From Mycolicibacterium baixiangningiae (GTDB taxonomy: Bacteria > Actinomycetota > Actinomycetes > Mycobacteriales > Mycobacteriaceae): a DNA stretch of 64,000 bases. The stretch spans positions 620,001 to 684,000 of the forward strand of contig NZ_CP066218.1 of the NCBI RefSeq assembly GCF_016313185.1, in the 5' to 3' direction. Position 1 is the stretch's first letter, and each line of letters begins with the position of its first letter. A program made the position numbers and the translations under genes. The notes under the pieces are model-generated. The model worked only from the letters and a program-made list of their open reading frames with translations, did not search any database and was not told the DNA's origin. Positions 21,497 to 30,732 of the stretch are shown one piece after another.

Positions 21497-23343
21497 CCGA
21501 GGCGACCGCGCGCATCACCGGCTCGCTGCCCAGTCGCTACAGCCGCGACCCCAAAACCCCGCCCTCGACCGGCAGTCGAGCCGCCGCACTGCTGCTGGCC
21601 TCCACCGTGCTGGCAATGCTGTGGGCGAATTCGCCGTGGGCGCAGAGCTATTCGGCTTTCTGGGATACCCACGTCGCGCTGAGCTTCGGCGACTACCGCG
21701 CCGAGATGTCGGTCAAACACCTCGTCAACGACGGCCTGATGGCGTTCTTCTTCTTCATCGTCGGGCTGGAAGTCAAGGGCGAGTTCGTGATCGGTGAACT
21801 GACCGACCGGTCGCGGGCAGCGGTGCCCGTCGTCGCGGCCATCGCCGGCCTCATCCTTCCCGCCGTCATCTTCCTCGCGTTCAACCCCTCCGGGGACGAC
21901 GCGCACGCCTGGGGTGTGGTGATCTCCACCGACACCGCGTTCCTGGTCGGCGCGCTGGCGGTGATCAAACCGAAATTCCCGGCGCGACTGCGGATCTTCC
22001 TGTTGACGCTGGCGGTTGTCGACGACGTCGGCGCGCTCGGGGCGATCGCGCTGTTCTACACCGACGACCTCGCGCTCACCCCGCTGGCCGTCGCGGTACT
22101 GCTCATCGTCGCGCTGGCCCTGGTGCGCCGCCTGCCCACCCTGCGCGGACCCGCCTACGCCGTCCTCGGTTTCGCGCTGTGGATCGCGCTGTACATGGCA
22201 CATGTGCACCCGACGCTGGCGGGTGTGGCTGTCGCCGTGCTCATCCCGGTCTTCACTCCGGAGCGCAGGCGGGTCGAGCAGACCGTCGACCTCGTCCGGG
22301 CCTTCCGGCAGTCACCCAACCCGCACTATGCCCGGGCGGTGACCCGCGGTCTGCGCGAATCGATCTCGATCAACGAGCGGTTGCAGACCACTGTCGGGCC
22401 CTACGTGTCGTTCGGGGTCCTGCCGGTCTTCGCCCTGGCCAACGCCGGTGTGCACCTCGACGAGGACACCGTCACCGCGGCGCTGACGTCCACGCTGACG
22501 TGGGGCATCGTCGCCGGCCTGGTGGTGGGCAAGTTCGTCGGCATCACCGCGGCCACCGCGCTGATGCGTGCCACCGGATGGGGGCAGCTCGCACCCGGCC
22601 TCTCGCTGAGCCGGGTGGCCGGGGGAGCGGTGCTGTCCGGAATCGGTTTCACCATCTCGCTGTTCATCGTCGATCTGGCCATCGAGGACCCGGCCCGCCA
22701 GGACGAAGCCCGTGTCGGCGTGCTGATCGCCTCGGTGCTCGCGTTCGCGTTGGGCTGGGCGTTCTTCCGCGTCACCGACTGGGTCAGTCCGCCGCAACCT
22801 GTCGGGCTCGAGCTGGTGCGGCCGGTCGACCCGCGCCGCGACCACGTGAGGGGAAACCCGGACGCGCCCCTGGTCCTCGTCGAATACGGCGACTACGAAT
22901 GCCCCTTCTGCGGCCGCGCGACGGGCGCCATCGACGAGGTGCGCGCCCACTTCGGCGACGACCTGCTCTACGTGTGGCGCCACTTCCCGCTCGAACGCGC
23001 GCATCCGCGGGCCTTCGACGCGGCCCGGGCCGTCGAGGGCGCCGCGCTGCAGGGCAAGTTCTTCGAGATGGGCGTCGAACTGTTCGGCCACCAGGACGAT
23101 CTGGAGTGGTCGGACATGTACCGGTACGCGGTCGCGATCGGACTCGATATCGAGAGGTTCGACCAGGACGTGCGGGTGCACGCCTCGAAAGTGCTGCACC
23201 GGGTGCGGGACGATGCGCAGGACGCGGAGGCGATGGACCTCAACTCCACACCCACCTTCTTCGTCAACGGGAAACGGCACAGGGGACCGTGGGACGCCGC
23301 CAGCCTGATCCGCGCACTGGAAGCCGGCAGACCCCCGCGCTGA
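21493..23343 (+). CDS. nhaA: Na+/H+ antiporter NhaA fused to a DsbA-like thioredoxin domain
   Basis: The 616-residue protein has an N-terminal NhaA antiporter (about residues 30-430, 11-12 helices) that exchanges sodium for protons. The functional aspartate pair is in LAVVDDVGALG (residues 177-178). It continues without a break into a DsbA-type thioredoxin domain (about 445-610) with CPFC at 470-473 and the cis-proline segment NSTPTFFVNG. NhaA-thioredoxin fusions are known in actinobacteria, but what the redox domain does is unclear. The GTG start is translationally coupled to the GH76-like gene. Confidence 0.9.
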   Translation: MTEATARITGSLPSRYSRDPKTPPSTGSRAAALLLASTVLAMLWANSPWAQSYSAFWDTHVALSFGDYRAEMSVKHLVNDGLMAFFFFIVGLEVKGEFVIGELTDRSRAAVPVVAAIAGLILPAVIFLAFNPSGDDAHAWGVVISTDTAFLVGALAVIKPKFPARLRIFLLTLAVVDDVGALGAIALFYTDDLALTPLAVAVLLIVALALVRRLPTLRGPAYAVLGFALWIALYMAHVHPTLAGVAVAVLIPVFTPERRRVEQTVDLVRAFRQSPNPHYARAVTRGLRESISINERLQTTVGPYVSFGVLPVFALANAGVHLDEDTVTAALTSTLTWGIVAGLVVGKFVGITAATALMRATGWGQLAPGLSLSRVAGGAVLSGIGFTISLFIVDLAIEDPARQDEARVGVLIASVLAFALGWAFFRVTDWVSPPQPVGLELVRPVDPRRDHVRGNPDAPLVLVEYGDYECPFCGRATGAIDEVRAHFGDDLLYVWRHFPLERAHPRAFDAARAVEGAALQGKFFEMGVELFGHQDDLEWSDMYRYAVAIGLDIERFDQDVRVHASKVLHRVRDDAQDAEAMDLNSTPTFFVNGKRHRGPWDAASLIRALEAGRPPR

Positions 23344-23376
23344 GCGTTCGCTCAGAACACGCCTAGGTTGGTACAC

Positions 23377-24522
23377 GTGAGGGATGTGCTGGCCGATCTC
23401 ATGGCGATCTGGCGGTCCGGCGGCACCGCGGCCGTGGCGACGGTGGTGCGCACCTTCCGGTCCGCACCGCGCCCGCCCGGCGCCGCGATGGTGGTGAGCC
23501 CGGACGGCGCGGCCAGCGGTTCGGTCTCCGGCGGCTGCGTCGAAGGCGCGGTCTACGAGCTGGGCAACGAGGTGATCGCCGACGGGGTGGCCAGGCTGGC
23601 GCGCTACGGCGTAAGTGACGACGACGCCTTCGCCGTCGGCCTCACCTGCGGAGGCATTCTCGACGTGTTCGTCGAACCGGTGTCGCAGAACGTCTTTCCC
23701 GAGCTGGCCGCCGTCGCCGAGGACATCGACGAGCACCGGCCGGTCGCCGTCGCGACCGTCATCGCGCACCCCGATCCGGCATGGATGGGCCGGCGGCTGG
23801 TGGTCCGCGGCGATGAGGTCGTGGGCAGCCTCGGGTCCGCTCGCGCCGACGCGGCCGTCACCGATGATGCGCGCGGTCTGCTGGCGACCGGCCGCAGCGA
23901 GGTGCTGACCTACGGGCCCGACGGCGAGCGCCGCGGCGAGGGTATGGAGGTGTTCGTCGCCGCGCACGCGCCCCGCCCGCGCATGCTGGTCTTCGGCGCC
24001 ATCGACTTCGCCGCCGCCGTCGCCCGGCAGGGTTCGCTGCTCGGCTACCGGGTCACCGTGTGCGACGCGCGGCCGGTGTTCGCGACGCGTGCGCGGTTCC
24101 CCACGGCCGACGAGGTCGTCGTCCAATGGCCGAACCGCTACCTGGCCGCGCAGGCCGAAGCGGGCACCCTCGACGGCCGCACCGTCATCTGCGTGCTGAC
24201 CCACGATCCGAAGTTCGACGTTCCGCTGCTCGAGGTCGCGCTACGGCTGCCCGCCGTCGGCTACATCGGCGCGATGGGCTCCCGCCGCACCCATGAGGAC
24301 CGCGTGCAGCGGCTCCGCGAAGCCGGGCTGACCGACGACGAACTCGCCGGCCTGGCCAGCCCGATCGGCCTGGACCTCGGCGCGCGCACACCGGAGGAGA
24401 CCGCCGTGTCGATCGCCGCGGAGATCATCGCCCGCCGGTGGGGCGGCACGGGACGTCCGCTCGGCGGCATCGGCGGACGCATCCACCACGAACACGACGA
24501 GCACACCCGTTCCGCGAACTGA
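23377..24522 (+). CDS. XdhC/CoxI family protein
   Basis: The 381-residue protein belongs to XdhC/CoxI, proteins that help insert or sulfurate the molybdenum cofactor of xanthine-dehydrogenase-type enzymes. Seen are the N-terminal XdhC segment (VSGGCVEGAVYE, then LTCGGILDVFVEP) and a C-terminal Rossmann part (ARPRMLVFGAIDFAAAV then YIGAMGSRRTHEDR). No molybdenum hydroxylase genes are next to it. GTG at 23377 is taken as start since family similarity begins there; a TTG lies three codons upstream. Confidence 0.85.
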   Translation: MRDVLADLMAIWRSGGTAAVATVVRTFRSAPRPPGAAMVVSPDGAASGSVSGGCVEGAVYELGNEVIADGVARLARYGVSDDDAFAVGLTCGGILDVFVEPVSQNVFPELAAVAEDIDEHRPVAVATVIAHPDPAWMGRRLVVRGDEVVGSLGSARADAAVTDDARGLLATGRSEVLTYGPDGERRGEGMEVFVAAHAPRPRMLVFGAIDFAAAVARQGSLLGYRVTVCDARPVFATRARFPTADEVVVQWPNRYLAAQAEAGTLDGRTVICVLTHDPKFDVPLLEVALRLPAVGYIGAMGSRRTHEDRVQRLREAGLTDDELAGLASPIGLDLGARTPEETAVSIAAEIIARRWGGTGRPLGGIGGRIHHEHDEHTRSAN

Positions 24523-24545
24523 CCCGAAGTGCCATGCTGAGCGGT

Positions 24546-25388
24546 ATGGATCAGTACCGGCGCGACGACCTGGTGTTCGACGTCCGCGACGCCGGCCCGC
24601 CCGACGGCCCGGTCGTCGTGCTGCTGCACGGGTTCCCGCAGCGCAACACCAGCTGGGACGCCATCATCGAGCGTCTCACCGCGCAGGGATACCGCTGCCT
24701 CGCCCCCAATCAGCGGGGGTACTCACCGGGGGCGCGGCCGTCTCGACGGCGTGATTACCGCATCCCGGAACTGGTCGCGGACGTCGGCGCGCTGATCGAC
24801 GCCAGTGGCGCCGACCGCGTGCACGTCGTCGGCCACGACTGGGGTGCCGCCGTCGCCTGGGGAGTCGCCGCCGAGATGCCCGAGCGGCTCGCCACAGTGA
24901 CCCCGGTGTCGGTGCCCCATCCGGCGGCGTTCCTCAAGGCCATCGGGACCAGCAGGCAGGGTTTGGCGTCCTGGTACATGTACTTCTTCCAGCTGCCCTG
25001 GCTGCCCGAGCGGGTGCTGCTGAGCCGCGGCGGCGGGGTCGCCAAGGCCTCGCTGACAAGGATGAGCCAGACCCCGGCGCTCGCCGAACGTGACATCGCC
25101 GCGATGCGCGAACCGGGTGCGCTGACCGCCGGCCTGAACTGGTACCGGGCGATGCCGTTGATGGATCCGCGCGCCACCGGCGGCAAGATCACCGTGCCGA
25201 CGATGTTCGTGTGGAGTGACGCGGATCCGGCGCTGCTGGCCAAGGGTGCCTACGACACGGAGCGCTATGTCGCCGGGGAGTACCGGTTCGAGATCATGTC
25301 GGGTGCGTCGCACTGGATCCCCGAGGAGCGGCCCGACGAGCTCGCGGGACTAATGCTCGACTGGTTCGCAGCCCACCCGACGGCCTGA
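24546..25388 (+). CDS. Alpha/beta hydrolase, epoxide hydrolase-like
   Basis: The 280-residue cytosolic alpha/beta hydrolase resembles epoxide hydrolases and haloalkane dehalogenases. The oxyanion-hole segment HGFPQRNTSWD (about residue 30), the nucleophile elbow VGHDWGAAVAW with Asp as nucleophile, and the catalytic His in GASHWIPEERPDEL near the C terminus are all visible. An Asp rather than Ser nucleophile argues against a simple esterase. The substrate is unknown. It starts 23 bases after the XdhC gene. Confidence 0.87.
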   Translation: MDQYRRDDLVFDVRDAGPPDGPVVVLLHGFPQRNTSWDAIIERLTAQGYRCLAPNQRGYSPGARPSRRRDYRIPELVADVGALIDASGADRVHVVGHDWGAAVAWGVAAEMPERLATVTPVSVPHPAAFLKAIGTSRQGLASWYMYFFQLPWLPERVLLSRGGGVAKASLTRMSQTPALAERDIAAMREPGALTAGLNWYRAMPLMDPRATGGKITVPTMFVWSDADPALLAKGAYDTERYVAGEYRFEIMSGASHWIPEERPDELAGLMLDWFAAHPTA

Positions 25389-25414
25389 GGTCCACGAGTT
25401 CCGGTTAGGTTGAG

Positions 25415-26329
25415 ATGGTGAGCGAATCCAGCAGGCCCAACATCGAATTCCCTGCCCGGATCGGTGTCTGGTGGGCCAGTGAGACCTGGTCGATCACCGA
25501 CGCGCAGGACGTCGCGCGGGAGATCGAGGCGCTCGGCTTCGGTTCGCTGTTCCTCCCCGAGGTGACGGGCAAGGAGTGCCTGACGCAGTCGGCGGCGTTC
25601 CTCGCCGCGACCGATCGACTGGTGGTCGGCACCGGCATCGCCAACATCCACATCCGGCTGCCCTCGGCCGCCGAGACCGGTGGGCGCACGCTCAATGCGC
25701 TGCACCCGAACCGCTTCGTGCTCGGTCTCGGCGTCAGCCACGCCCCGCTGGTCGAACATGCGATGGGCGGCACGTACTCCAAGCCGTTGGCGACGATGCG
25801 CAACTACCTCGAGAAGATGGCGGCGGTGTCGGAGGCGATCGAACCCGGCGCGCCGCGGCCGGTCCGGCTCCTCGCCGCGTTGGGGCCGAAGATGATCGAG
25901 CTCTCCGGCACGCATGCCGACGGCGCCCACCCCTACCTCGTCACGCCCGAGCAGACTCACACCACGCGTGACATCCTCGGGCCGGACAAGTGGATCGTCT
26001 CTGAGCAGGCGGTCGCGATCGGGGGCGACGACGCCGACCAGTTGCGCCGCGCGCACCAACACCTCGACGTCTACAGCGGACTGCCGAACTACCGGAACTC
26101 GTGGCTGCGTCAGGGATTCGACGAATCCGATCTGGTGCGTGGCGGTTCGGACCGGCTGGCTCGCGGTGTCGTCGGCATGGGTTCGGTGGAGCAGGCCGCC
26201 GCGTCGGTGACCGCGCATCTGGACGCCGGCGCCGACCACGTGGTGCTGCAGGTGCTGGGCGACGATCCGATGGCCGATCCGCGGCCGGCGCTGCGGGAGC
26301 TGGCCGGCGCGCTGGGGCTCAAGGGGTAG
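25415..26329 (+). CDS. LLM class F420-dependent oxidoreductase
   Basis: The 304-residue TIM-barrel oxidoreductase of the luciferase-like monooxygenase superfamily is of the subgroup that in mycobacteria usually uses coenzyme F420. Family segments are the N-terminal IGVWWASETWSITDAQDVA, VVGTGIANIHIRLP and FVLGLGVSHAPLVE. The substrate is unknown. The F420-reducing enzyme FGD is encoded later in the same window, so the cofactor should be available. The gene follows the hydrolase by 26 bases. Confidence 0.82.
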   Translation: MVSESSRPNIEFPARIGVWWASETWSITDAQDVAREIEALGFGSLFLPEVTGKECLTQSAAFLAATDRLVVGTGIANIHIRLPSAAETGGRTLNALHPNRFVLGLGVSHAPLVEHAMGGTYSKPLATMRNYLEKMAAVSEAIEPGAPRPVRLLAALGPKMIELSGTHADGAHPYLVTPEQTHTTRDILGPDKWIVSEQAVAIGGDDADQLRRAHQHLDVYSGLPNYRNSWLRQGFDESDLVRGGSDRLARGVVGMGSVEQAAASVTAHLDAGADHVVLQVLGDDPMADPRPALRELAGALGLKG

Positions 26330-26404
26330 AACCGGCCGGCTGGTTCATTCGCGGATCTGCAGTGTCGGCCGGGACTACGATCACCCCATTGGGGAGGTCC
26401 TCAC

Positions 26405-27814
26405 ATGGCTCATCCATCGATCGATCCGACGTTCTACCGCACCGCCGCAGAGGCGGCAGCCGCTCCCGGCGAGCAGCTCGCGTACGTGGTGGCCTTCGAC
26501 CGCACCGCACAACAGCACGATGCGATGACCGTCGTCGATGTGAACCCGGACTCGGACAGCTACGGGCGGGTGGTCGGCTGGACCGAGGTCCCCGGCCACG
26601 GCGACGAGCTCCATCACTTCGGGTGGAATGCCTGCAGCAGCGCCCTCAAGCACGAGGGTCATGACATGCACGGTCTGGAGCGCCGTTACCTGTTGGTGCC
26701 GGGCCTGCGGTCATCCGATCTCCACGTATTCGACACCCGGCCCGACCCGCGCAACCCGACGCTGGTCAAGACGATCGACGCCAGGACCCTGTCCGAGACG
26801 GCCGGCTACTCGCGTCCGCACACCCTGCACTGCGGACCCGACGGCGTTTTCCTGACCTGTTTGGGCGGCCCCGAGGGTGACGACGACGGACCGGGCGGGA
26901 TCGCCCTGCTCGACCACGCGACATTCGACGTGCTGCGGGCGTGGGAGACCGATCGCGGACCGCAGCACTTCCACTACGACGCCTGGTGGCATCTCAATCA
27001 GAACGTGCTGATCTCGAGCGAGTGGGGCAGCCCGTCGATGATCGAGAACGGCATCGTGCCGGACTTGTTACTCGGCCAGAAGTACGGGCATGCCATTCAC
27101 TTCTGGAACCTCGCCAAAGGTGAACACGTGCAGCGCGTCGACCTGGGCGCCCAGCATCAGATGGCGTTGGAGGTGCGCCCTTCTCACGACCCCGAGGCGA
27201 CCTGGGGCTTCGTCGGGGTGGTCATATCGACCGACGATCTGTCCGGCTCGGTCTGGCGCTGGTTCCGCGACGGGAACGAGTGGAAAGCGGAGAAAGTCAT
27301 CACCATCCCCGCCGAACCCGCCGACCCGGACCTGCTGCCTCCCGCACTCAAGCCGTTCTCCGCAGTGCCACCGCTCATCAGCGACATCGACCTGTCGGTC
27401 GACGACCGGTTCCTGTACGTATCGTGCTGGGGCACCGGGGAGTTGAAACAATTCGACGTGTCGGACCCCGCGGCACCCAAGCAGGTCGGAGCTGTGCGGC
27501 TCGGCGGCATCGTCGACCGCGCACCGCATCCGGCGATGCCCGATATGCCACTGGCAGGCGGACCGCAGATGGTGGAAGTCAGCCGCGACGGAAAGCGGGT
27601 GTACTTCACCAATTCGCTGTACGGAGCGTGGGACGACCAGTTCTACCCCGACGGCGTGGGCGCGTGGATGGCCAAGCTCGACGCGGATCCCGACGGCGGG
27701 CTCAGTATCGACGGGAACTTCTTCCCCCACGGCGCGGAGTTCCGTGGGCTGCGGGTGCACCAGATCCGGCTGCAGGGTGGCGACGCTTCGTCGGATTCAT
27801 ACTGCTACAGCTGA
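26405..27814 (+). CDS. Selenium-binding protein SBP56 / methanethiol oxidase family
   Basis: The 469-residue beta-propeller protein belongs to the SBP56 family; some bacterial members are methanethiol oxidases that turn methanethiol into formaldehyde, hydrogen sulfide and hydrogen peroxide. Recognisable family segments are HHFGWNACSSALKH, SRPHTLHCGPDG, FHYDAWWHLNQNVLISSEWG and the C-terminal YFTNSLYGAWDDQFYP with metal-binding histidines. A good ribosome site (GGGGAGG) lies before the ATG. It is a single gene with no evident partner; function in this organism is inferred from the family. Confidence 0.9.
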   Translation: MAHPSIDPTFYRTAAEAAAAPGEQLAYVVAFDRTAQQHDAMTVVDVNPDSDSYGRVVGWTEVPGHGDELHHFGWNACSSALKHEGHDMHGLERRYLLVPGLRSSDLHVFDTRPDPRNPTLVKTIDARTLSETAGYSRPHTLHCGPDGVFLTCLGGPEGDDDGPGGIALLDHATFDVLRAWETDRGPQHFHYDAWWHLNQNVLISSEWGSPSMIENGIVPDLLLGQKYGHAIHFWNLAKGEHVQRVDLGAQHQMALEVRPSHDPEATWGFVGVVISTDDLSGSVWRWFRDGNEWKAEKVITIPAEPADPDLLPPALKPFSAVPPLISDIDLSVDDRFLYVSCWGTGELKQFDVSDPAAPKQVGAVRLGGIVDRAPHPAMPDMPLAGGPQMVEVSRDGKRVYFTNSLYGAWDDQFYPDGVGAWMAKLDADPDGGLSIDGNFFPHGAEFRGLRVHQIRLQGGDASSDSYCYS

Positions 27815-27839
27815 TTTCGTCCGTTCCGACGCAAAGGCC

Positions 27840-28520
27840 TCAGCGCGGCGCTCCCGACAGTCCCGCCTTCACCGCGCGCGTGTTGGCGTCGCCGAGGATC
27901 TCGTCCTCGCCGGCGAACAGGCCGTCGAGCGCGAGCTTGGCGACCACACCCGGGTCTGTCTTCTGGTCGGCAGGGATGTAGGGAACCATATCGGTGTCCA
28001 TGTAGCCGACGTGCAGTGCGGCGACGTGAATTCCTCTCGGCGCCAACTCGGTTCGCACCGCATCGGTCATCGCCCAGCCGGCCGCCTTCGCTGCTGCGTA
28101 GGCGCCGCTGGTCGGTGGATGTGCCCAGGACAGTATCGACAGCACATTGAGGATCGCTCCGCCGCCGTTGCCTTCGACGATCGGCGCGAACGCCCGGATC
28201 ACCTGCAGGGTGCCGAAGTAGTGAGTCTCCATCTCCAAGCGGATGTCGTCGAGCGATCCGTCGAGCAGCGTGGATTGTGTGGAGACCCCGGCGTTGTTGA
28301 TGACGACATTGACATCAGCGGCGAATTCGGCTGCGCGGCGGATCGATCCGGCGTCGGTGATGTCGAGTTGCACCGGTATCACCCCTGGCAGGTCGACGGT
28401 TTCGGGTCGGCGGGCGCCGGCGTAGACCTTGGCGCCTTGGGCGACGAGTTGTTCGGCGAACCGGCGGCCCAGTCCGCGGTTCGCTCCGCTCACCAGCGCG
28501 ACGATGTTCTGTGTTTTCAT
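27840..28520 (-). CDS. Short-chain dehydrogenase/reductase (SDR)
   Basis: The 226-residue SDR is slightly shorter than most. Motifs are the dinucleotide loop SGANRGLGRRF (near residue 14), NNAG, the catalytic Ser in LNVLSILSWAHPP and the Tyr/Lys pair in SGAYAAAKAAGWA. The substrate is unknown. It is convergent with the SBP56 gene (25 bases) and is followed upstream by the remnant of a VOC gene in the same direction, which may once have shared its operon. Confidence 0.86.
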   Translation of the reverse strand: MKTQNIVALVSGANRGLGRRFAEQLVAQGAKVYAGARRPETVDLPGVIPVQLDITDAGSIRRAAEFAADVNVVINNAGVSTQSTLLDGSLDDIRLEMETHYFGTLQVIRAFAPIVEGNGGGAILNVLSILSWAHPPTSGAYAAAKAAGWAMTDAVRTELAPRGIHVAALHVGYMDTDMVPYIPADQKTDPGVVAKLALDGLFAGEDEILGDANTRAVKAGLSGAPR

Positions 28521-28555
28521 GATTCTCTCCCTTTGTGTTGCAATGGTTTCGACGA

Positions 28556-28696
28556 TCAGCGCCCGGGCAGGCGATCGGTGATCTCCTGCAGGAACCAGGT
28601 GTTACCGTCTGGGTCCTGGAAGCTTGCGAACGACGAGTAACTGCGGCGATCCGGATCCGGCCCCGGAACGGGCAGAACGACGACTTCGAGTTTCAT
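28556..28696 (-). pseudogene. Internally deleted VOC (glyoxalase-fold) gene
   Basis: The 46-codon frame begins MKLEVVVLPV, the usual first strand of VOC/glyoxalase-fold proteins. It then jumps directly to the usual C-terminal end of the same family (RRSYSSFASFQDPDGNTWFL, then QEITDRLPGR). About 80-90 residues of a normal ~130-residue protein are missing with the frame kept. The product could not form a complete betaalphabetabetabeta module pair, so it is probably a relic. The 237 bases from 28697 to 28933 hold no gene that I can support. Confidence 0.65.
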
Positions 28697-28933
28697 GCCC
28701 ATGACGGCTCCTCTGGCCGGGTTCGAGCCGTGGCGCGTCGCGGTTCGGACGGTGTCCACCGGATTCTTCACCGGCGTGTCCGGGGGAACGCCGATATCGA
28801 CGGACTTCATTCCCCCGACCTGGGAGGTTGCGCCTCTCAGTAGGGAGGAAACCGGTCCTGTCGATGTGGCATGTCCGCTTGCGCAGCACCCGTTCCACAG
28901 AGCAACATCCGCACAGAAGGCGAGGAGCAGGCG

Positions 28934-29956
28934 ATGACAACACCACTGGACGATCTGGGCGTACGGCTACCCGTGCTCGCCGCACCCATGGCGGGCGGGG
29001 CCACGACCACTGACATGGTGAGAGCCGCCGCCAGCGCGGGCAGCATGGGACTTCTCGCGGCGGGCTACAAGACGCCGGAAGCCCTGCAGGCCGAGATCAC
29101 GGCCGTTCGGGCCGCATCAGTTCCGTTCGGCGTCAACGTCTTCGCGCCGAACCCGGTACCCATCGATACCGAGGCGTACCGCCGCTACGCAGCCGCCGTC
29201 CAGGTCGAGGCAAACCGGTACGGCGTCACCCTGCCCACCGGCCCGGTCGACGACGACGACGCATTCGACGCCAAAGTCGACCTGCTGCGCTCCGAGCCGG
29301 TGCCTGTCGTGAGCTTCACCTTCGGGTTGCCCGCGATCGACGTCATCCGCGCGCTGCAGAAGGCCGGCACCACCGTCGTGCAGACGGTCACGTCACCGCA
29401 GGAGGCCGAGGCGGCCGCCGCGGCGGGTGTCGACATGCTCGCCGTCCAGGCGTCTGTCGCTGGTGGACACTCTGGAACCTTCACCCCGGACCGAATGCCC
29501 GCATCGGTGCCGCTGACCGAACTGGTCGCCCGGGTCACCGAGGCCGTCCGCCTGCCCGTCATCGCGGCCGGGGGACTGGCCACCGCCGCCGACGTCGCCG
29601 CGGTGCTGCGCGCCGGTGCCTCGGCCGTGGCGGTCGGGACGGTGCTGCTTCGCGCCGACGAGAGCGGCGCCTCAGCCACCCACCGGGCTGCGCTGGCTGA
29701 CCCGTCGCGCACCGAGACCGTCATCACCCGCGCGTTCACCGGACGCCCGGCACGGGGACTGCGCAACCGGTTCATCGACCAATTCGAGGCGTCGGCCCCG
29801 CTCGGCTATCCCGCGATCCACCATCTGACGAGTCCGCTGCGCAAGGCCGCGGCCGCCGCCGGGGAGGCCAACCTGGTCCATCTGTGGGCGGGCACCGGCT
29901 TCCGCCACGCCGCCGAGAAGCCGACGGCGACGATCCTGACCGAACTCGCGGGTTAG
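28934..29956 (+). CDS. Nitronate monooxygenase (2-nitropropane dioxygenase family)
   Basis: The 340-residue FMN TIM-barrel enzyme oxidises alkyl nitronates, such as propionate 3-nitronate, to keto acids and nitrite. Seen are the N-terminal PVLAAPMAGGATT, the FMN and substrate segments VQASVAGGHSG (with the active-site His) and LPVIAAGGLATAADV, and AVAVGTVLLRADES. The ATG at 28934 with AGGAG-type sequence just before it is preferred to a TTG/GTG start at 28871. Its end overlaps the convergent DedA gene by 4 bases. Confidence 0.88.
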   Translation: MTTPLDDLGVRLPVLAAPMAGGATTTDMVRAAASAGSMGLLAAGYKTPEALQAEITAVRAASVPFGVNVFAPNPVPIDTEAYRRYAAAVQVEANRYGVTLPTGPVDDDDAFDAKVDLLRSEPVPVVSFTFGLPAIDVIRALQKAGTTVVQTVTSPQEAEAAAAAGVDMLAVQASVAGGHSGTFTPDRMPASVPLTELVARVTEAVRLPVIAAGGLATAADVAAVLRAGASAVAVGTVLLRADESGASATHRAALADPSRTETVITRAFTGRPARGLRNRFIDQFEASAPLGYPAIHHLTSPLRKAAAAAGEANLVHLWAGTGFRHAAEKPTATILTELAG

Positions 29957-30645
29957 GGCTCGATCGGCGGCGCGACGATCCCCGCCCGCTTCGCCGCCCG
30001 GCGCCGCTTGTAGTACTCGATGAACATCGGCGCGACCGAGGCGATCACGATGGCGATGAAGATCGGTTCGAGCAGCTTTTGGATGATCTCGAACTGGCCG
30101 AGGGTGTAGCCGAGCAGCACCAGCCCGACGCCCCACACGACGGCGCCGAGGATGTTGAACAGCGCGAACACCGGGTAGCTCATCCGGGCGGCGCCCGCGG
30201 TCAGCGGGGCGAGCGTTCGCACGATGGGGACGAACCGGGCGATCACGATGGCGAACGGGCCGCGCGCCTCGAAGAACAGGTGCGCCTCGTCGAGATACTT
30301 CTGCTTGAGGAACCGGGCGTCCGGTTTGAACATCGCGGTCCCGACGTTCCGCCCGATCCAGTAGCCGACCTGGCCGCCCAGGATCGCCGCGATGGGGATG
30401 AACACCAGCAGCTGCCACAGCTGGAAGTTGACGGCCTCACCGCCCTCTTCGGCCACCGCGGCGGTGCCGGCGGCCAGCATGCCCGCCACGAACAGCAGCG
30501 AGTCGCCGGGCAGGATCGGGAACAGCACCCCCGATTCGACGAAGATCACGACCAGCAGCCCGACCAGCGCCCACGTCCCGAAGTAGCCGATCAGGGTCAT
30601 CGGATCCAGGAAGTCGGGCATGAGGGCCAGATGGGTGGTCGTCAT
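29953..30645 (-). CDS. DedA family membrane protein
   Basis: The 230-residue DedA-family (VTT domain) protein probably moves or flips lipids such as undecaprenyl phosphate across the membrane. Four to five hydrophobic helices are clear. Family motifs are VESGVLFPILPGDSLLF near residue 38, QVGYWIGRNVG, and the conserved basic loop RFVPIVRTLAPLTAGAARM. The frame is open far upstream, but the ATG at 30645 is used as it matches the family N terminus. It resembles Rv0364 by position near fba. Confidence 0.9.
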   Translation of the reverse strand: MTTTHLALMPDFLDPMTLIGYFGTWALVGLLVVIFVESGVLFPILPGDSLLFVAGMLAAGTAAVAEEGGEAVNFQLWQLLVFIPIAAILGGQVGYWIGRNVGTAMFKPDARFLKQKYLDEAHLFFEARGPFAIVIARFVPIVRTLAPLTAGAARMSYPVFALFNILGAVVWGVGLVLLGYTLGQFEIIQKLLEPIFIAIVIASVAPMFIEYYKRRRAAKRAGIVAPPIEP

Positions 30646-30732
30646 GGGTACCCAAGATACCGCCCGAAAATTGCCGTCAGGCGCTACGCATTCGGGCGGC
30701 GCCCACGCGTCCGCGTCACTAGGGTTTCGATC

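Noticed and set aside
22312..24204. Minus-strand open frame of 630 codons across nhaA and the XdhC gene
   Set aside because: Shadow frame of two clear genes; product rich in Arg, Gly, His and Asp with no family features.
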